Under the pieces are notes generated by a model, which worked only from the letters and a program-made list of their open reading frames with translations, made no database searches and had not been told where the DNA came from. This document shows positions 53,392 to 62,059 of a DNA stretch of 64,000 nucleotides, piece after piece; the first letter of the stretch is position 1, and the number at the start of each line of letters is the position of its first letter. The DNA comes from Chrysogorgia sp. JL179-B06 (lineage: Eukaryota; Cnidaria; Anthozoa; Scleralcyonacea; Chrysogorgiidae): the NCBI GenBank assembly GCA_035772405.1, contig JAYKKM010000372.1, forward strand, positions 40,001 through 104,000, written 5' to 3'. A program made the translations under genes and the position numbers.

Positions 53392-54614
53392 TGACTAGCA
53401 AAGATTTCTCGCCTCACGCAAAAAAGACTACTATGAGTAGCATCGTTGGTCCACGAACTCGACATGTGGTCACTATGAATCCAAATAGTGTTAGCCCTAA
53501 CGAGACACTCTATGTTAACATTCCAAAACTGAAACCCGACTCTTGTCTGGTACCAGGAAGTTTGAATATCTTATTTAACTTCAAGAACGTCAACGCTAAG
53601 AGCTGGTTTTTGAATAACCTCTCGAAACTCCTTCAGAGTCAGCTTACCATCAAAATGGCTGGTGAAGTTGCCTATGACAATACTGGCGAAGCCACTATTG
53701 AAGTCTACAAAGACCTATGGCTAACAGACATTCAGCGTGAAGAGATGATGGAGTTCGGCGTCGCTGGTGAGAACCTGAGGAAACTCATCTCGAAAGATGA
53801 CAGCGGAGCTGCAAGTGGGAACGCAGCGAAGTTGTCAGACGCACTGGTTCTCAGCGTGTTTGGAACTAAGCAGAAAATCTCACTCGATAAGATTATCGGT
53901 GACTCTGGTCTGTACGCTCCATACAACATGAGTAACAATCTTCAGTTTCTCATCAAGTTGCCAGCAGCCACTGACATCATGATCGCGCAGTCGGGTAGCG
54001 CTGTCGCTGGATATACACTCGAGAACTTAGAGTTAGAGTATGAGACCATCGACAACATTGACCTCGCGAGTGATATCACAAACATCTATATGGTCGGTAG
54101 GTCACTACCATATGAACACGTCACGCTAATGAAACGTAGCCCGTGGGCAAAAGGAACGACCCTCATCAACGAGAACATTAACTTGCCACGAAGGAGCATG
54201 AAAGCTGTAGTGTTACTGTTCACGAAAGCCGTTATCACCGACTCAGAGGAGTTCGTCTACCCGAATATCGATAGTGTGAAAGTCACCATCGAAGGCGTCC
54301 CCAACGAGATCTACAGCCAAGGCATTCCGAAGACCCGCTACTACTCAGAAGCAGAACGTCTCTTCGGACAAGAGAACCAGTCCGTCACTCACCGTGAATT
54401 CTTCAAGGACAAATTCGCACTAGCCATCGATCTTCGTAGTACTCGAGATCAGAAAGTCCATGGATCTGGCAAAAACATCATGAACACACAGTCGGGAATC
54501 TTACTTGAGATCACAAAGAAAGTAACTCCTACCGACTTGATCTGCCACATATTCGTCCTGTCAGATGGGCTACTGAACATCGCATCGGGGAACTTGAAAA
54601 GCATTCAGTACTAG
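53391..54614 (+). CDS. MCP: Major capsid protein (double jelly roll)
   Basis: A 407-residue, mostly beta protein. TRHVVTMNPNSVSPNETLYV and LVPGSLNILFNF near the start, then LQSQLTIKMAGEVAYDN, YAPYNMSNNLQFLIKLP, and two long beta series separated near residue 220. Length, composition and position next to the packaging ATPase fit the double-jelly-roll capsid protein of Polintons/adintoviruses. No unique motif proves it, so the call rests on recall and context. It would form the hexon-like capsomers. The strongest start-site box of the element and the two flanking stem-loops suggest high, separate expression. Confidence 0.75.
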   Translation: MTSKDFSPHAKKTTMSSIVGPRTRHVVTMNPNSVSPNETLYVNIPKLKPDSCLVPGSLNILFNFKNVNAKSWFLNNLSKLLQSQLTIKMAGEVAYDNTGEATIEVYKDLWLTDIQREEMMEFGVAGENLRKLISKDDSGAASGNAAKLSDALVLSVFGTKQKISLDKIIGDSGLYAPYNMSNNLQFLIKLPAATDIMIAQSGSAVAGYTLENLELEYETIDNIDLASDITNIYMVGRSLPYEHVTLMKRSPWAKGTTLINENINLPRRSMKAVVLLFTKAVITDSEEFVYPNIDSVKVTIEGVPNEIYSQGIPKTRYYSEAERLFGQENQSVTHREFFKDKFALAIDLRSTRDQKVHGSGKNIMNTQSGILLEITKKVTPTDLICHIFVLSDGLLNIASGNLKSIQY

Positions 54615-54629
54615 ACTCTCGAAAAGTAG

Positions 54630-54657
54630 TTTTCTTATATCGTGTAGTATAAGAAAA
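54630..54657 (+). terminator. Stem-loop TTTTCTTATA/TATAAGAAAA
   Basis: A 10-bp perfect stem with an 8-base loop beginning 16 bases past the capsid stop and ending 16 bases before the ATPase start. Confidence 0.7.
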
Positions 54658-54672
54658 TTTTAAAAATAAAAG

Positions 54673-55278
54673 ATGGAAACTCCATTCAACATGCTGATCG
54701 TCGGTCCCACCTACTGTGGAAAGACTTATTACTTGCTTAAAATGTTAGAGAGTAAGTTCAAAGGAGTGTTTGATCATATCATCTTACTCTGTCCAACTAT
54801 ACTGTGGAACACGACTTATCACGACTGGAACCACTATCATGACAAGGACTTTGTCGTCTTACCCGTGGAACAAGATGGAGTGAATGACATGTTGAAATAT
54901 GTCGTGACCACATACACTGACACGAACACGCTAATTATATTAGACGACTGTGCGAGTGGACAAGATGTTAAGAACAGAACTAGCGAGCTCGTGAAACTTG
55001 GTTACTCAGGTCGTCACTACGGGTTATCCACTATCGTGTTGACACAACAGCTGACTAGCATAGCGAAACCTTATCGCGAGAACATCTCAAAAATAACTAG
55101 CTTCCATAACACGAATAAGAAGGACATGCTTGAACTCATCAACGACTACTTGAACGGTGTCTCCAAAGACGAAGTGGTTGATATCATGACCAAGTTGCGA
55201 ACCAGGAAACATTCTTGTCTCGAAATTAACCTTAGGTTTCCATACGGGCACGAGATTCTCACCTCAAATAAAGAATGA
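54673..55278 (+). CDS. ATPase: A32/FtsK-HerA type DNA-packaging ATPase
   Basis: A 201-residue ATPase. Walker A is GPTYCGKT (11-18) and Walker B LIILDDCAS (87-95, Asp 91/92). STIVLTQQL after it matches the sensor region of the packaging ATPases of Polintons and large DNA viruses. It would drive genome encapsidation. AAAATAAAAG precedes the ATG. The stop TGA overlaps the ATG of the next gene (ATGA), implying co-expression. Confidence 0.93.
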   Translation: METPFNMLIVGPTYCGKTYYLLKMLESKFKGVFDHIILLCPTILWNTTYHDWNHYHDKDFVVLPVEQDGVNDMLKYVVTTYTDTNTLIILDDCASGQDVKNRTSELVKLGYSGRHYGLSTIVLTQQLTSIAKPYRENISKITSFHNTNKKDMLELINDYLNGVSKDEVVDIMTKLRTRKHSCLEINLRFPYGHEILTSNKE

Positions 55279-55757
55279 ACCCAGAAGATCTAATTAATAG
55301 TGCGAGTGAACCAGATACACCTAGCGAAGGGACTTCGAGTCTTGCGAAAGAAGTGGCTAAGAAGCGAGACGAGCTGCTACTACTAGTCGCCGACGGTGAA
55401 GTTAAAAAAACCGAGGCGTACATTCGAAAAGCTAACGCGAAAACCATCTTGAAACTATACGCCGAATATGAGGCGGAAGTTTGTGAGAAGAGCACCGTGT
55501 TTCTCTGCGACATGTTCTTGTCAAAGTTTGCTGAGTTGTTGGGTGGACTAGACGCTGTCGAGAAGCCTGAGGAGATGGAGAAAGAGTTGAAAAGGGATCC
55601 TTATCTAGCTAGGGATTTGAAAATTTTCATGTCAAAGTTGACTCCGATGATACCGTTCTTGGGACTGTTATCAGGTGGTCTAACTGTAGGAAAACACGTC
55701 TATAACAACCGTAAGGACCGAGCTCCCGAGGACCGAGTCCCCGAGGAGACCGAATAA
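55275..55757 (+). CDS. Helical protein with hydrophobic C-terminal segment
   Basis: A 160-residue protein overlapping the ATPase gene by 4 bases. It has a Ser/Glu/Pro-rich start, a long helical charged body (AKKRDELLLLVADGEVKKTE), and one hydrophobic stretch near the end (LTPMIPFLGLLSGGLTVG). A charged repeat closes it (RAPEDRVPEETE). AATAAAG comes before its ATG, inside the end of the ATPase gene. Unrecognised; position next to the ATPase and capsid suggests assembly. Confidence 0.65.
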   Translation: MNPEDLINSASEPDTPSEGTSSLAKEVAKKRDELLLLVADGEVKKTEAYIRKANAKTILKLYAEYEAEVCEKSTVFLCDMFLSKFAELLGGLDAVEKPEEMEKELKRDPYLARDLKIFMSKLTPMIPFLGLLSGGLTVGKHVYNNRKDRAPEDRVPEETE

Positions 55758-55759
55758 AG

Positions 55760-56065
55760 ATGTGTGATCACTCTAACGTCGAAGAAGTTCATGGAGTAGT
55801 CTTCTGTGTAGTCTGTGGAGAGATCGATCGCTCTATATTATCAACACCTCCCACCACTGCGAAAGAGAAAAACTCTTCAAAGATCAACACTAGTCACCAT
55901 CGTGAAGAGGAGTGGAAGTGTCGAGTGCTAACTGACCAGGAATATTTCGATAGGCAAGTGACCCGACGAGACGAGCTCGAAAAAGCTTATCACCTCACCA
56001 ATCCGGAGATGGTGTGGAGGGTAACTTATAAAAAATATCTTGACTGGTGTTTTAGGACAGAGTAG
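55760..56065 (+). CDS. TFIIB-type zinc-ribbon protein
   Basis: A 101-residue protein. CDHSNVEEVHGVVFCVVCGEI has the TFIIB ribbon spacing: C-x-H, a GVVFC strand, C-x2-C-G. A disordered Ser/Thr/Lys linker follows, then an aromatic, charged C-terminal helix. The two cyclin folds of TFIIB are lacking. It could recruit an RNA polymerase to the element's own start sites, which would fit the unusual conserved boxes. That link is an inference. The stop of the gene upstream lies in its AATAAAG. Confidence 0.7.
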   Translation: MCDHSNVEEVHGVVFCVVCGEIDRSILSTPPTTAKEKNSSKINTSHHREEEWKCRVLTDQEYFDRQVTRRDELEKAYHLTNPEMVWRVTYKKYLDWCFRTE

Positions 56066-56072
56066 TGTGCAC

Positions 56073-56099
56073 TCTCGTAACCTTTTTGAGGTTACGAGA
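56073..56099. terminator. Stem-loop between converging genes
   Basis: TCTCGTAACCT and AGGTTACGAGA form an 11-bp perfect stem around TTTTG, 7 bases after the plus stop at 56065 and 6 bases after the minus stop at 56106. ATTTTTT follows. Confidence 0.75.
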
Positions 56100-56105
56100 C
56101 ATTTT

Positions 56106-56342
56106 TTACTCTTCCACTATCGTTGGGAGCGAAGCAGGTGGAGTAGACACGCTCCCATATTTCGTGTCATCATATCGTTCATAGCCAGCCAACACGTCTA
56201 ACTCGAAGTTAGTCGCCTCTTTTCCAAACTTCAAGCCTATCTTCAGACGGCGGTGTGTGTTCATAGTGACATCACGAAATGACTGGTCTGTTTGGACGGC
56301 TACTTGCTGGCGTTGTCGAGACTTGCAGGGTAAGCATCCCAT
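56106..56342 (-). CDS. Small protein with likely acylated N-terminus
   Basis: A 78-residue protein beginning MGCLPCKSRQRQQ. Gly2 followed by Cys3 and Cys6 with a basic stretch is the pattern of myristoylated and palmitoylated membrane-bound proteins. The rest has a beta-type middle (RRLKIGLKFGKEATNFELDV) and an acidic end. GATAAAATG forms the start. It follows the gene at 56344-57108 by one base. Unrecognised. Confidence 0.6.
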   Translation of the reverse strand: MGCLPCKSRQRQQVAVQTDQSFRDVTMNTHRRLKIGLKFGKEATNFELDVLAGYERYDDTKYGSVSTPPASLPTIVEE

Positions 56343-56343
56343 T

Positions 56344-57108
56344 TTATCGTCGTCTCACAGTGAAGAACTTTTTCAAAATGGTGTTGATGTCTCTAAAAGA
56401 GTCTAGTAGGTCACTATCATCGAACTCGTCATTATAACCATCATAGGCGTTGGAGACTCTTTTTAGTTCGGACCTGACGAGATCATGACCTAACTTCGAA
56501 CTCTTAACGAAAAACCTACTCATGTAAGATAACCACTCGAGACACTTCGATACCTCAACACTTATGACACCATCACTTATCACACTAGCCGACGTCATCA
56601 TGTTCCTCACGTCGTCGAATAGAGTGTCAGTTAGTAGAATCTTATCGTAGGTCTCACTAGGCGACAATCTAACATCCTCTCGCTCGAAAAAACATAGACT
56701 AGTCGCGTCGTTGACTCTCGAGTCATCACGTACCGTCAATCTATTCGTCACATGACTAGTAGTAACACCTCGCTCACCGAATCGACTTTTTCCATACTTA
56801 TCAACGACGCTTTTCACACTCGGATGCATCTCGAAAGTCACCACATCGAGAACAGTCTTTCTAACACAAACTTCTCTACCTCGCCTATAGGCGAACCCCA
56901 CGAGCATGATGAGTAACGGTCTCAACGCGTGTGATAACCCAGGTAGCTTAGGTAAGCACTCCACGAACGCGAGAGCCGCGTCTATATTCTCCACTCTAAA
57001 CCTTGGTCTTAAACAACCCAACACGTCTCTTGCGTGTTCAAGATCACCACTTGAGATAGCGTCTTGTAGGGTCACTGTCCATAACTTTGTCGCACTTGAT
57101 TTAAACAT
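56344..57108 (-). CDS. Helical hypothetical protein, outermost right gene
   Basis: A 254-residue, mostly helical protein (MFKSSATKLWTVTLQDAI; RPLLIMLVGFAYRRGREVCV; CLEWLSYMSRFFVKSSKLG). The C-terminus is acidic then basic. No motif is recognised; one hydrophobic helix near residue 65 could be buried and not membrane-spanning. It reads inward from the right repeat. Upstream, GATATATGTGTAGAGAGAT replaces AATAAA and recalls the word before the outermost left gene. Confidence 0.6.
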   Translation of the reverse strand: MFKSSATKLWTVTLQDAISSGDLEHARDVLGCLRPRFRVENIDAALAFVECLPKLPGLSHALRPLLIMLVGFAYRRGREVCVRKTVLDVVTFEMHPSVKSVVDKYGKSRFGERGVTTSHVTNRLTVRDDSRVNDATSLCFFEREDVRLSPSETYDKILLTDTLFDDVRNMMTSASVISDGVISVEVSKCLEWLSYMSRFFVKSSKLGHDLVRSELKRVSNAYDGYNDEFDDSDLLDSFRDINTILKKFFTVRRR

Positions 57109-57154
57109 ATCTCTCTACACATATATCTCAGACGGACTCAGTGAGAGAGTCGAT

Positions 57155-57478
57155 TTAAAAAACAAAACCGCTTTTGACTTGGAGAACACATGTCGACGTC
57201 GCCATCTTGGAAAATGACGCCGCCATCTTGGAAATAATTTTTGGAACACGTGGCGAACGGTTTTTGGAACACGTGGTGAGCACGTGTCTTAAAATAGTTT
57301 TGTTTATTGTTTTGGAACACGTGGTGGTGACGTCATCTTGGAGGTGTTCGAGAAACAAAACTTAAAATAGTTTTGTTTGTTGTTTTGGGGAGACGCCATC
57401 TTGGATTTACTGGGACAGGGGTGAGAGTTCTGGGACAGTTTTTTGGTCTTGTCCCAGCTCTCTCACTTCCCTACTACT
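57155..57478. repeat. Polinton right terminal inverted repeat (324 bp)
   Basis: Reverse complement of 39198-39474 with the 47-base extra segment (about 57185-57235) containing GCCATCTTGGAAAATGACG and a second CCGCCATCTTGG. Same CACGTG-containing triplicated word. Confidence 0.95.
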
Positions 57479-57484
57479 CTTTAT
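57479..57484. other. Target-site duplication, right (CTTTAT)
   Basis: Exact copy of 39192-39197. Confidence 0.95.
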
Positions 57485-58599
57485 CATAGGCAATAGGCAT
57501 TTGGGGAAACATAAGATAGTTAGGTAATGTAGTTCGACAGCGAACTTTGTACAGGTTAAAATTTATTTCAAAGTACTTCCCACTGTGGGACTTAGAAATA
57601 AAAGAAAGCGTTTCAAGTCTTTCGAAGCTTGTTTGCTTTATATTTCCGAACGACTTTTGCATATTTACCTTTGTTTTGCCGGAAATGAAGTTACGAACAT
57701 CGTGAAGAAGTTTTTATACTCAAATTCAGTCTAAATCTGAAGTTGCGAACACCGCAAACATTCAGTGAAAGTAATATTAATATATAGTATATGTAATGTC
57801 TAATAGACCAGGAGGAGAATGGGGGGAACGTCATCCATCGGGGAAATTAGCGAGACGAACATTTTCTAGTCAAGTTTGGGTCGCTAATTTCGAAAATGCG
57901 TGTTATACAGGCGTCCAGGGGGGCGTTTGCCTTTAATTTCAGGTTTAAGCCTCGTTTTCGTGAAATTATTGTAAAATCGATATATGTCAGCTATTTATAC
58001 TTTTAGACAAAAATAATTCTTTCATTGTTACATTCTTGTAATTCCTAAACCATAACGGGAGTTATCACGAGACTGCCTCGTGACTTTTCATAATCGATTA
58101 TAACATCGCTTCTGATTGCCTATCATGCATGCTCCATTTCTCGATTTCAGGGCAGGAAACGCAGTTAAAATCTTATCATAAAAGAAGAAAATGACAACAC
58201 AATTTAGGAGTGGGAAACTGAATTTCAACCTTCAGTTGTTTTGAGTTGTATTTTTGTGGAAAAAGCGGACAAGAAATTGCAAAATACTGGAAAGATTGCG
58301 GCGAAACGATTGGTCACCGAAACGACACGCCACCTTGTCAAAAACTGAACTCGACAAAACAACCAACCAACTGGTCTTTGATAACATTTAAAGGCAAGTG
58401 GTAGCTATGAAATACCGAAAATATACGCATATGGTCAAGCAATCGTAAACAAAACCACAATAAAGCACCTGTGATCAGTAAAATAAGTCCTGTTTTTCAC
58501 CATTTCGTGTCCATTTTTATGTAATTTAACGTTTAACTTTCCCAAACAGTAACAGAATGAATACCAGTTTCTGTGAAGTATGAATTCAATCAAACACGC

Positions 58600-60191
58600 T
58601 TATGTCCTCTAGATCGTCATCTAAGTTGTGGTCAAATGATGACAGATCTCCATCGTCTGAATCGACATTGTCACTGTCTGAATCTACATTACCATGTCTG
58701 ACAAGCAAGAACTCTGATACGTTTTAAGGGTAGCACACAGTGCTCCAAACCACCTTCCCTTCCTCGTCCCATCCATGATTTGCAGGATCATCAATATCAA
58801 TAAAAAGATTGTAAGCGTTGCGGAATATGTAACCAACATAGTTGGAGCACATGATATGATACTGGAGATTATCATGACATGGTGGCAGGAGGCTAAGATC
58901 CACGACTTTCTTCTTTTTCTTAAATTTGTCCCAGAAGATAGCTCTGCACACATCATTTACTTCTTCTTTTCTCAGGAAGCCATAAAGGAAGCATATAAAT
59001 CTTTCCAGCCATCTGAAAGATCTTGTGTGACACCTAGCTCGTTTCCTGTTTGACTGAATACAAATTCGCGTCGTTTCAACATTGCTTTCCAAAATGCAGA
59101 CTTCCCTTGAAGTCCGACGAGCGCATCCTTCTCTTCTGCTGACAGCTTTGAATAGGAGATGTTAATGATTTTTCAGCTCTTCCCTGTCCCGTTATCTATA
59201 TAGATAATCATATCTCCAAAATCGTGTGCAACGAACAACGTCAAAATGTCGATATCGCCAGATGGTGACCGAATCATAATCGATTCACCTTCAGGCACAT
59301 TGGCTGCAAAAACTAGGGCAACTAACTTTGTATCGGCTTCCTCGTTGGTGGAGCTTAAGGAAGGAACAAGGGTTGCCTGGTCTTCTTTGGTCATCATGCA
59401 ATCTCGCTTGTTTGAAAAGAATATGGTTCTGTCCTTAAGGCATGATTTATTAGCAACAATCGCTTGCTGGATTAGATTAAAGAGCATTTCGTTGTTTTTG
59501 CCATTGCGAAGAAAACCGGCGAAATCATAAGGCACGTTCATATCTGGACTTGTCAGAAAATAACGGTTTCTTGTGCCTCTAGCATCCCGTTCACCTCCTT
59601 TGATGCTGTTTTCTTCATAAGTATCACAAGCTAGGAATACTTTCTTGTACTGATCACAAGGAACCATCCACAAAATTATCTCTGCTAACTCTTATTGTTT
59701 CAGGTTTCCCGATAATGCTTCTAACTGCAGCAGCTATACGTAGAGGAAATACGTGTTCAGTTTGTCACGACCGGGTAGTTCTTCCTTTGTATGAAAATAA
59801 GCAAATCGCTCATTGCAGCATCGAAGAGCTTGCTTTTTACAGTCTTGCGGATTGCACCATCAGGTGTGCTGAGTGGGATTGAGATTGGAGCAAGTGGGTA
59901 GCATAATACTGCATCGATGTCGATACCTGAGTTATACTGACACAAATGTGCAACATGAATTCCAAGAATATCTCTTTGGAACGCTAACACCTTCGCTTTT
60001 CCATCTTTCTTTACAACAGCCTTTCTTGATGTGTCTTTCCACGACTTGCGCTTGTTTCGTTTCAGTGGGCTGAAAAACAATTCTGCTGGTACATTCGTTT
60101 TAAGACGACTCTCGCAAGATTCCATTGCTTGAATGCCATCATATTGGAGGGCCATCAAACTGTCACAGATCGCATCATCATTTTTCCGCAA
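58600..60191 (-). pseudogene. PIN/XPG-like nuclease-type protein of a repetitive family
   Basis: Minus-strand frames: 59757-60191 (KKNDDAICDSL-like start, then PLKRNKRKSW and YPLAPISIPLSTPDGAIRKT), 59173-59673 (LACDTYEENSIKGGE; SLSSTNEEADTKLVAL; IMIRSPSGDIDILTL; IYIDNGTGKS), and 58724-59092 with an acidic tail (SDDGDLSSFD). EEADT and SPSGDID match acidic clusters of PIN/XPG-like nucleases repeated across invertebrate genomes. Stops near 59750 and 59172 and a shift near 58960 break it. The N-terminal nuclease part is lacking. A second copy of its last exon lies inverted at 60200-60720. Confidence 0.6.
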
Positions 60192-60196
60192 AAGAA

Positions 60197-60720
60197 AGTC
60201 TGCATTTTGGAAAGCAATGCTGAAGCGACACGAATTTGTGGAAGTATTCAGTCAAACAGGAAACGAGCTATAGCTGTCACACAAGATCTTTCAGAAGGAC
60301 TGGAAAGATTTATATGCTTCATTTATGGCTTCCTGAGAAAAGAAGAAGTAAGTGATGTGTGCAGAGCTATCTTCTGGGACAAATTTAAGAAAAAGAAGAA
60401 AGTCGTGGATCTTAGCCTCCTGCCACCATCTCATGATATCTCCAGTATCATATCATGCGCTCCAACTATATTGGTTACATATTCGGCAACGCTGACAAGC
60501 TTTTTATTGATATTGATGATCCTGCAAATCATGGATGGGACGAGGAAGGGAAGGTGGTTTGGAGCACCGTGTGCTACCTTTAAGACATATCAGAGTTATT
60601 GCTCGTCAGACATGGTAATGTAGATTCAGACAGGGAAAATGTCGATTCAGACGATGGAGATCTGTCATCATTTGACGACGACTTAGATGACGATCTAGAG
60701 GACATAAGCGTGTTTGATTG
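60197..60720 (+). pseudogene. Inverted second copy of the nuclease gene's last exon
   Basis: The frame reads LERFICFIYGFLRKEEVSDV, then CRAIFWDKFKKKKKVVDLSL, as at 58724-59092. A frame change follows and then the acidic tail (VDSDDGDLSSFDDDLDD) to a stop at about 60720. It is part of the right inverted arm and has no upstream gene on this strand. Confidence 0.65.
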
Positions 60721-61509
60721 AATTCACTTCATCGATAAACTGGTATTCATTGTGTTACTGTTTGGGAAAGTTAAACGTTAAATTACATAAAAATGGACAA
60801 AACGGTGAAAAACAGGACTTATTTTACTGATCACAGGTGCTTTATTGTGGTTTTGTTTACGATTGCTTGACCATATGCGTATATTTTCGGTATTTCATAG
60901 CAACCACTTGCCTTTAAATGTTATCAAAGACCAGTTGGTTGGTTGTTTTGTCGAGTTCAGCCGTTTTTGACAAGGTGGCGTGTCGTTTCGGTGGCGAATC
61001 GTTTCGCCGCAAGCTTTCCAGTATTTTGCATGTGTCCGCTTTTTCCACAAAAATACAACTCAAAACAACTGAAGGTTGAAATTCAGTTTCCCACTCCTAA
61101 ATTGTGTTATCATTTTCTGCTTTTATGATAAGATTTTAAAATTTTAACTACGTTTCCTGCCCTTAAATCGAGAAATGGAGCATGACAGCCAATCAGAAGC
61201 GATGTTATAATCGATTATGAAAAGTCAGGAGGCAGTCTCGTGATAACCCATTATATTTTAGGAATTACAAGAATGTAACAATGAAATAATTATTTTTGTC
61301 TAAAAGTATAAATAGCTGACCTATATCGATTTTACAATAATTTCACGAAAACGAGGCTTAAACCTGAAATTAAAGGCAAACGCCCCCCTGGACGTCTGTA
61401 TAACACGCATTTTCGAAATCAACTCCCCAAACTTCACTAGAAAATGTTTGTCTCGCAAATTTCCCTGATGGATGACGTTCCCCCCACTCTCCTCCTGGTC
61501 TATAATGAT

Positions 61510-62059
61510 TATACCCGAATATGGAGCTGACTTGGTCACTTGGGAGTGTTTTGACTTTTGATACTTGTCGGGTTGTGAAAGTATGACAAGAGATGCAATA
61601 CAATATTTAATTTATTCTTATCTGGCAGAATTACATATTGTAATCTATTTGATGCGATTGTATTCTGTTGTATTTCCGTTCTTTAGAAAAGTTACAGTAA
61701 ATCGTGTATGATATTTAATTTTTTCACACGAGCAAGTGTTTTGAGTTTTGACACCATGTGAATATATTTATCAGCGCCTAGTCGCCGTTTTATAGTTTGT
61801 GCAATATAAAAATTGCGGTGTTTGAAGGCTCGAATAAAAATGACAAGTTTGGGGAATTACAGAAAGTTCGATTTTGCAAAAAATAATTCTCCGACCATAC
61901 AGGGCTTGGCCCGTAAATTCGTAAAGTTAACAAACCGCTGTAACTCTAAATATAGCAATATATATGTATTAAATGTATTCCCAGTCCCCTACACTGTCCC
62001 CCCATGCGACACCGTTCTCCCTGTTCGAACAAATTAGTCAATAACGAAAGTTAAGTTTA
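61510..62059. other. Intergenic, nothing recognised
   Basis: The plus-strand frame 61813-62037 has no recognised content. AT-rich otherwise. Confidence 0.45.

Larger units (their letters stand above)
39198..57478. mobile_element. Complete Maverick/Polinton element, 18.3 kb
   Basis: Both ends read AGTAGTAGGGAAGTGAGAGA inward. Terminal inverted repeats, a 6-bp target duplication and the genes for family-B polymerase, RVE integrase, packaging ATPase and jelly-roll capsid candidates identify a Polinton, a self-replicating transposon that is also a probable virus (adintovirus-like). All its main frames are open, whereas every other element in the window is broken. It is less AT-rich than the flanks. 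The left block (39.5-45.3 kb, minus) holds replication genes, and the right part (47-57 kb) holds structural and integration genes. Recent insertion is inferred from intact frames, perfect target duplication and near-identical repeats. Confidence 0.97.
57803..61503. mobile_element. Element or rearrangement with 1.3-kb inverted arms
   Basis: 57803-59103 and 60196-61503 are inverted copies of each other over about 1.3 kb, with a few percent differences and small indels. Outer ends read ATAGACCAGGAGGAGA on both sides. The arms carry the 3' part and downstream region of the nuclease gene whose middle fills the 1.1-kb centre. A target duplication was not resolved. It may be a long-TIR DNA transposon or a fold-back duplication that replaced the gene's 5' end. 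Confidence 0.75.

Noticed and set aside
43655..55760. AATAAA boxes as ordinary poly(A) signals
   Set aside because: They occur before divergent starts with no upstream gene on that strand, and at 0-12 bases from ATG. A double use where genes are head to tail is still possible.
57474..57662. Short minus-strand frame crossing the Polinton's right border
   Set aside because: It spans the insertion junction and has no recognised content.
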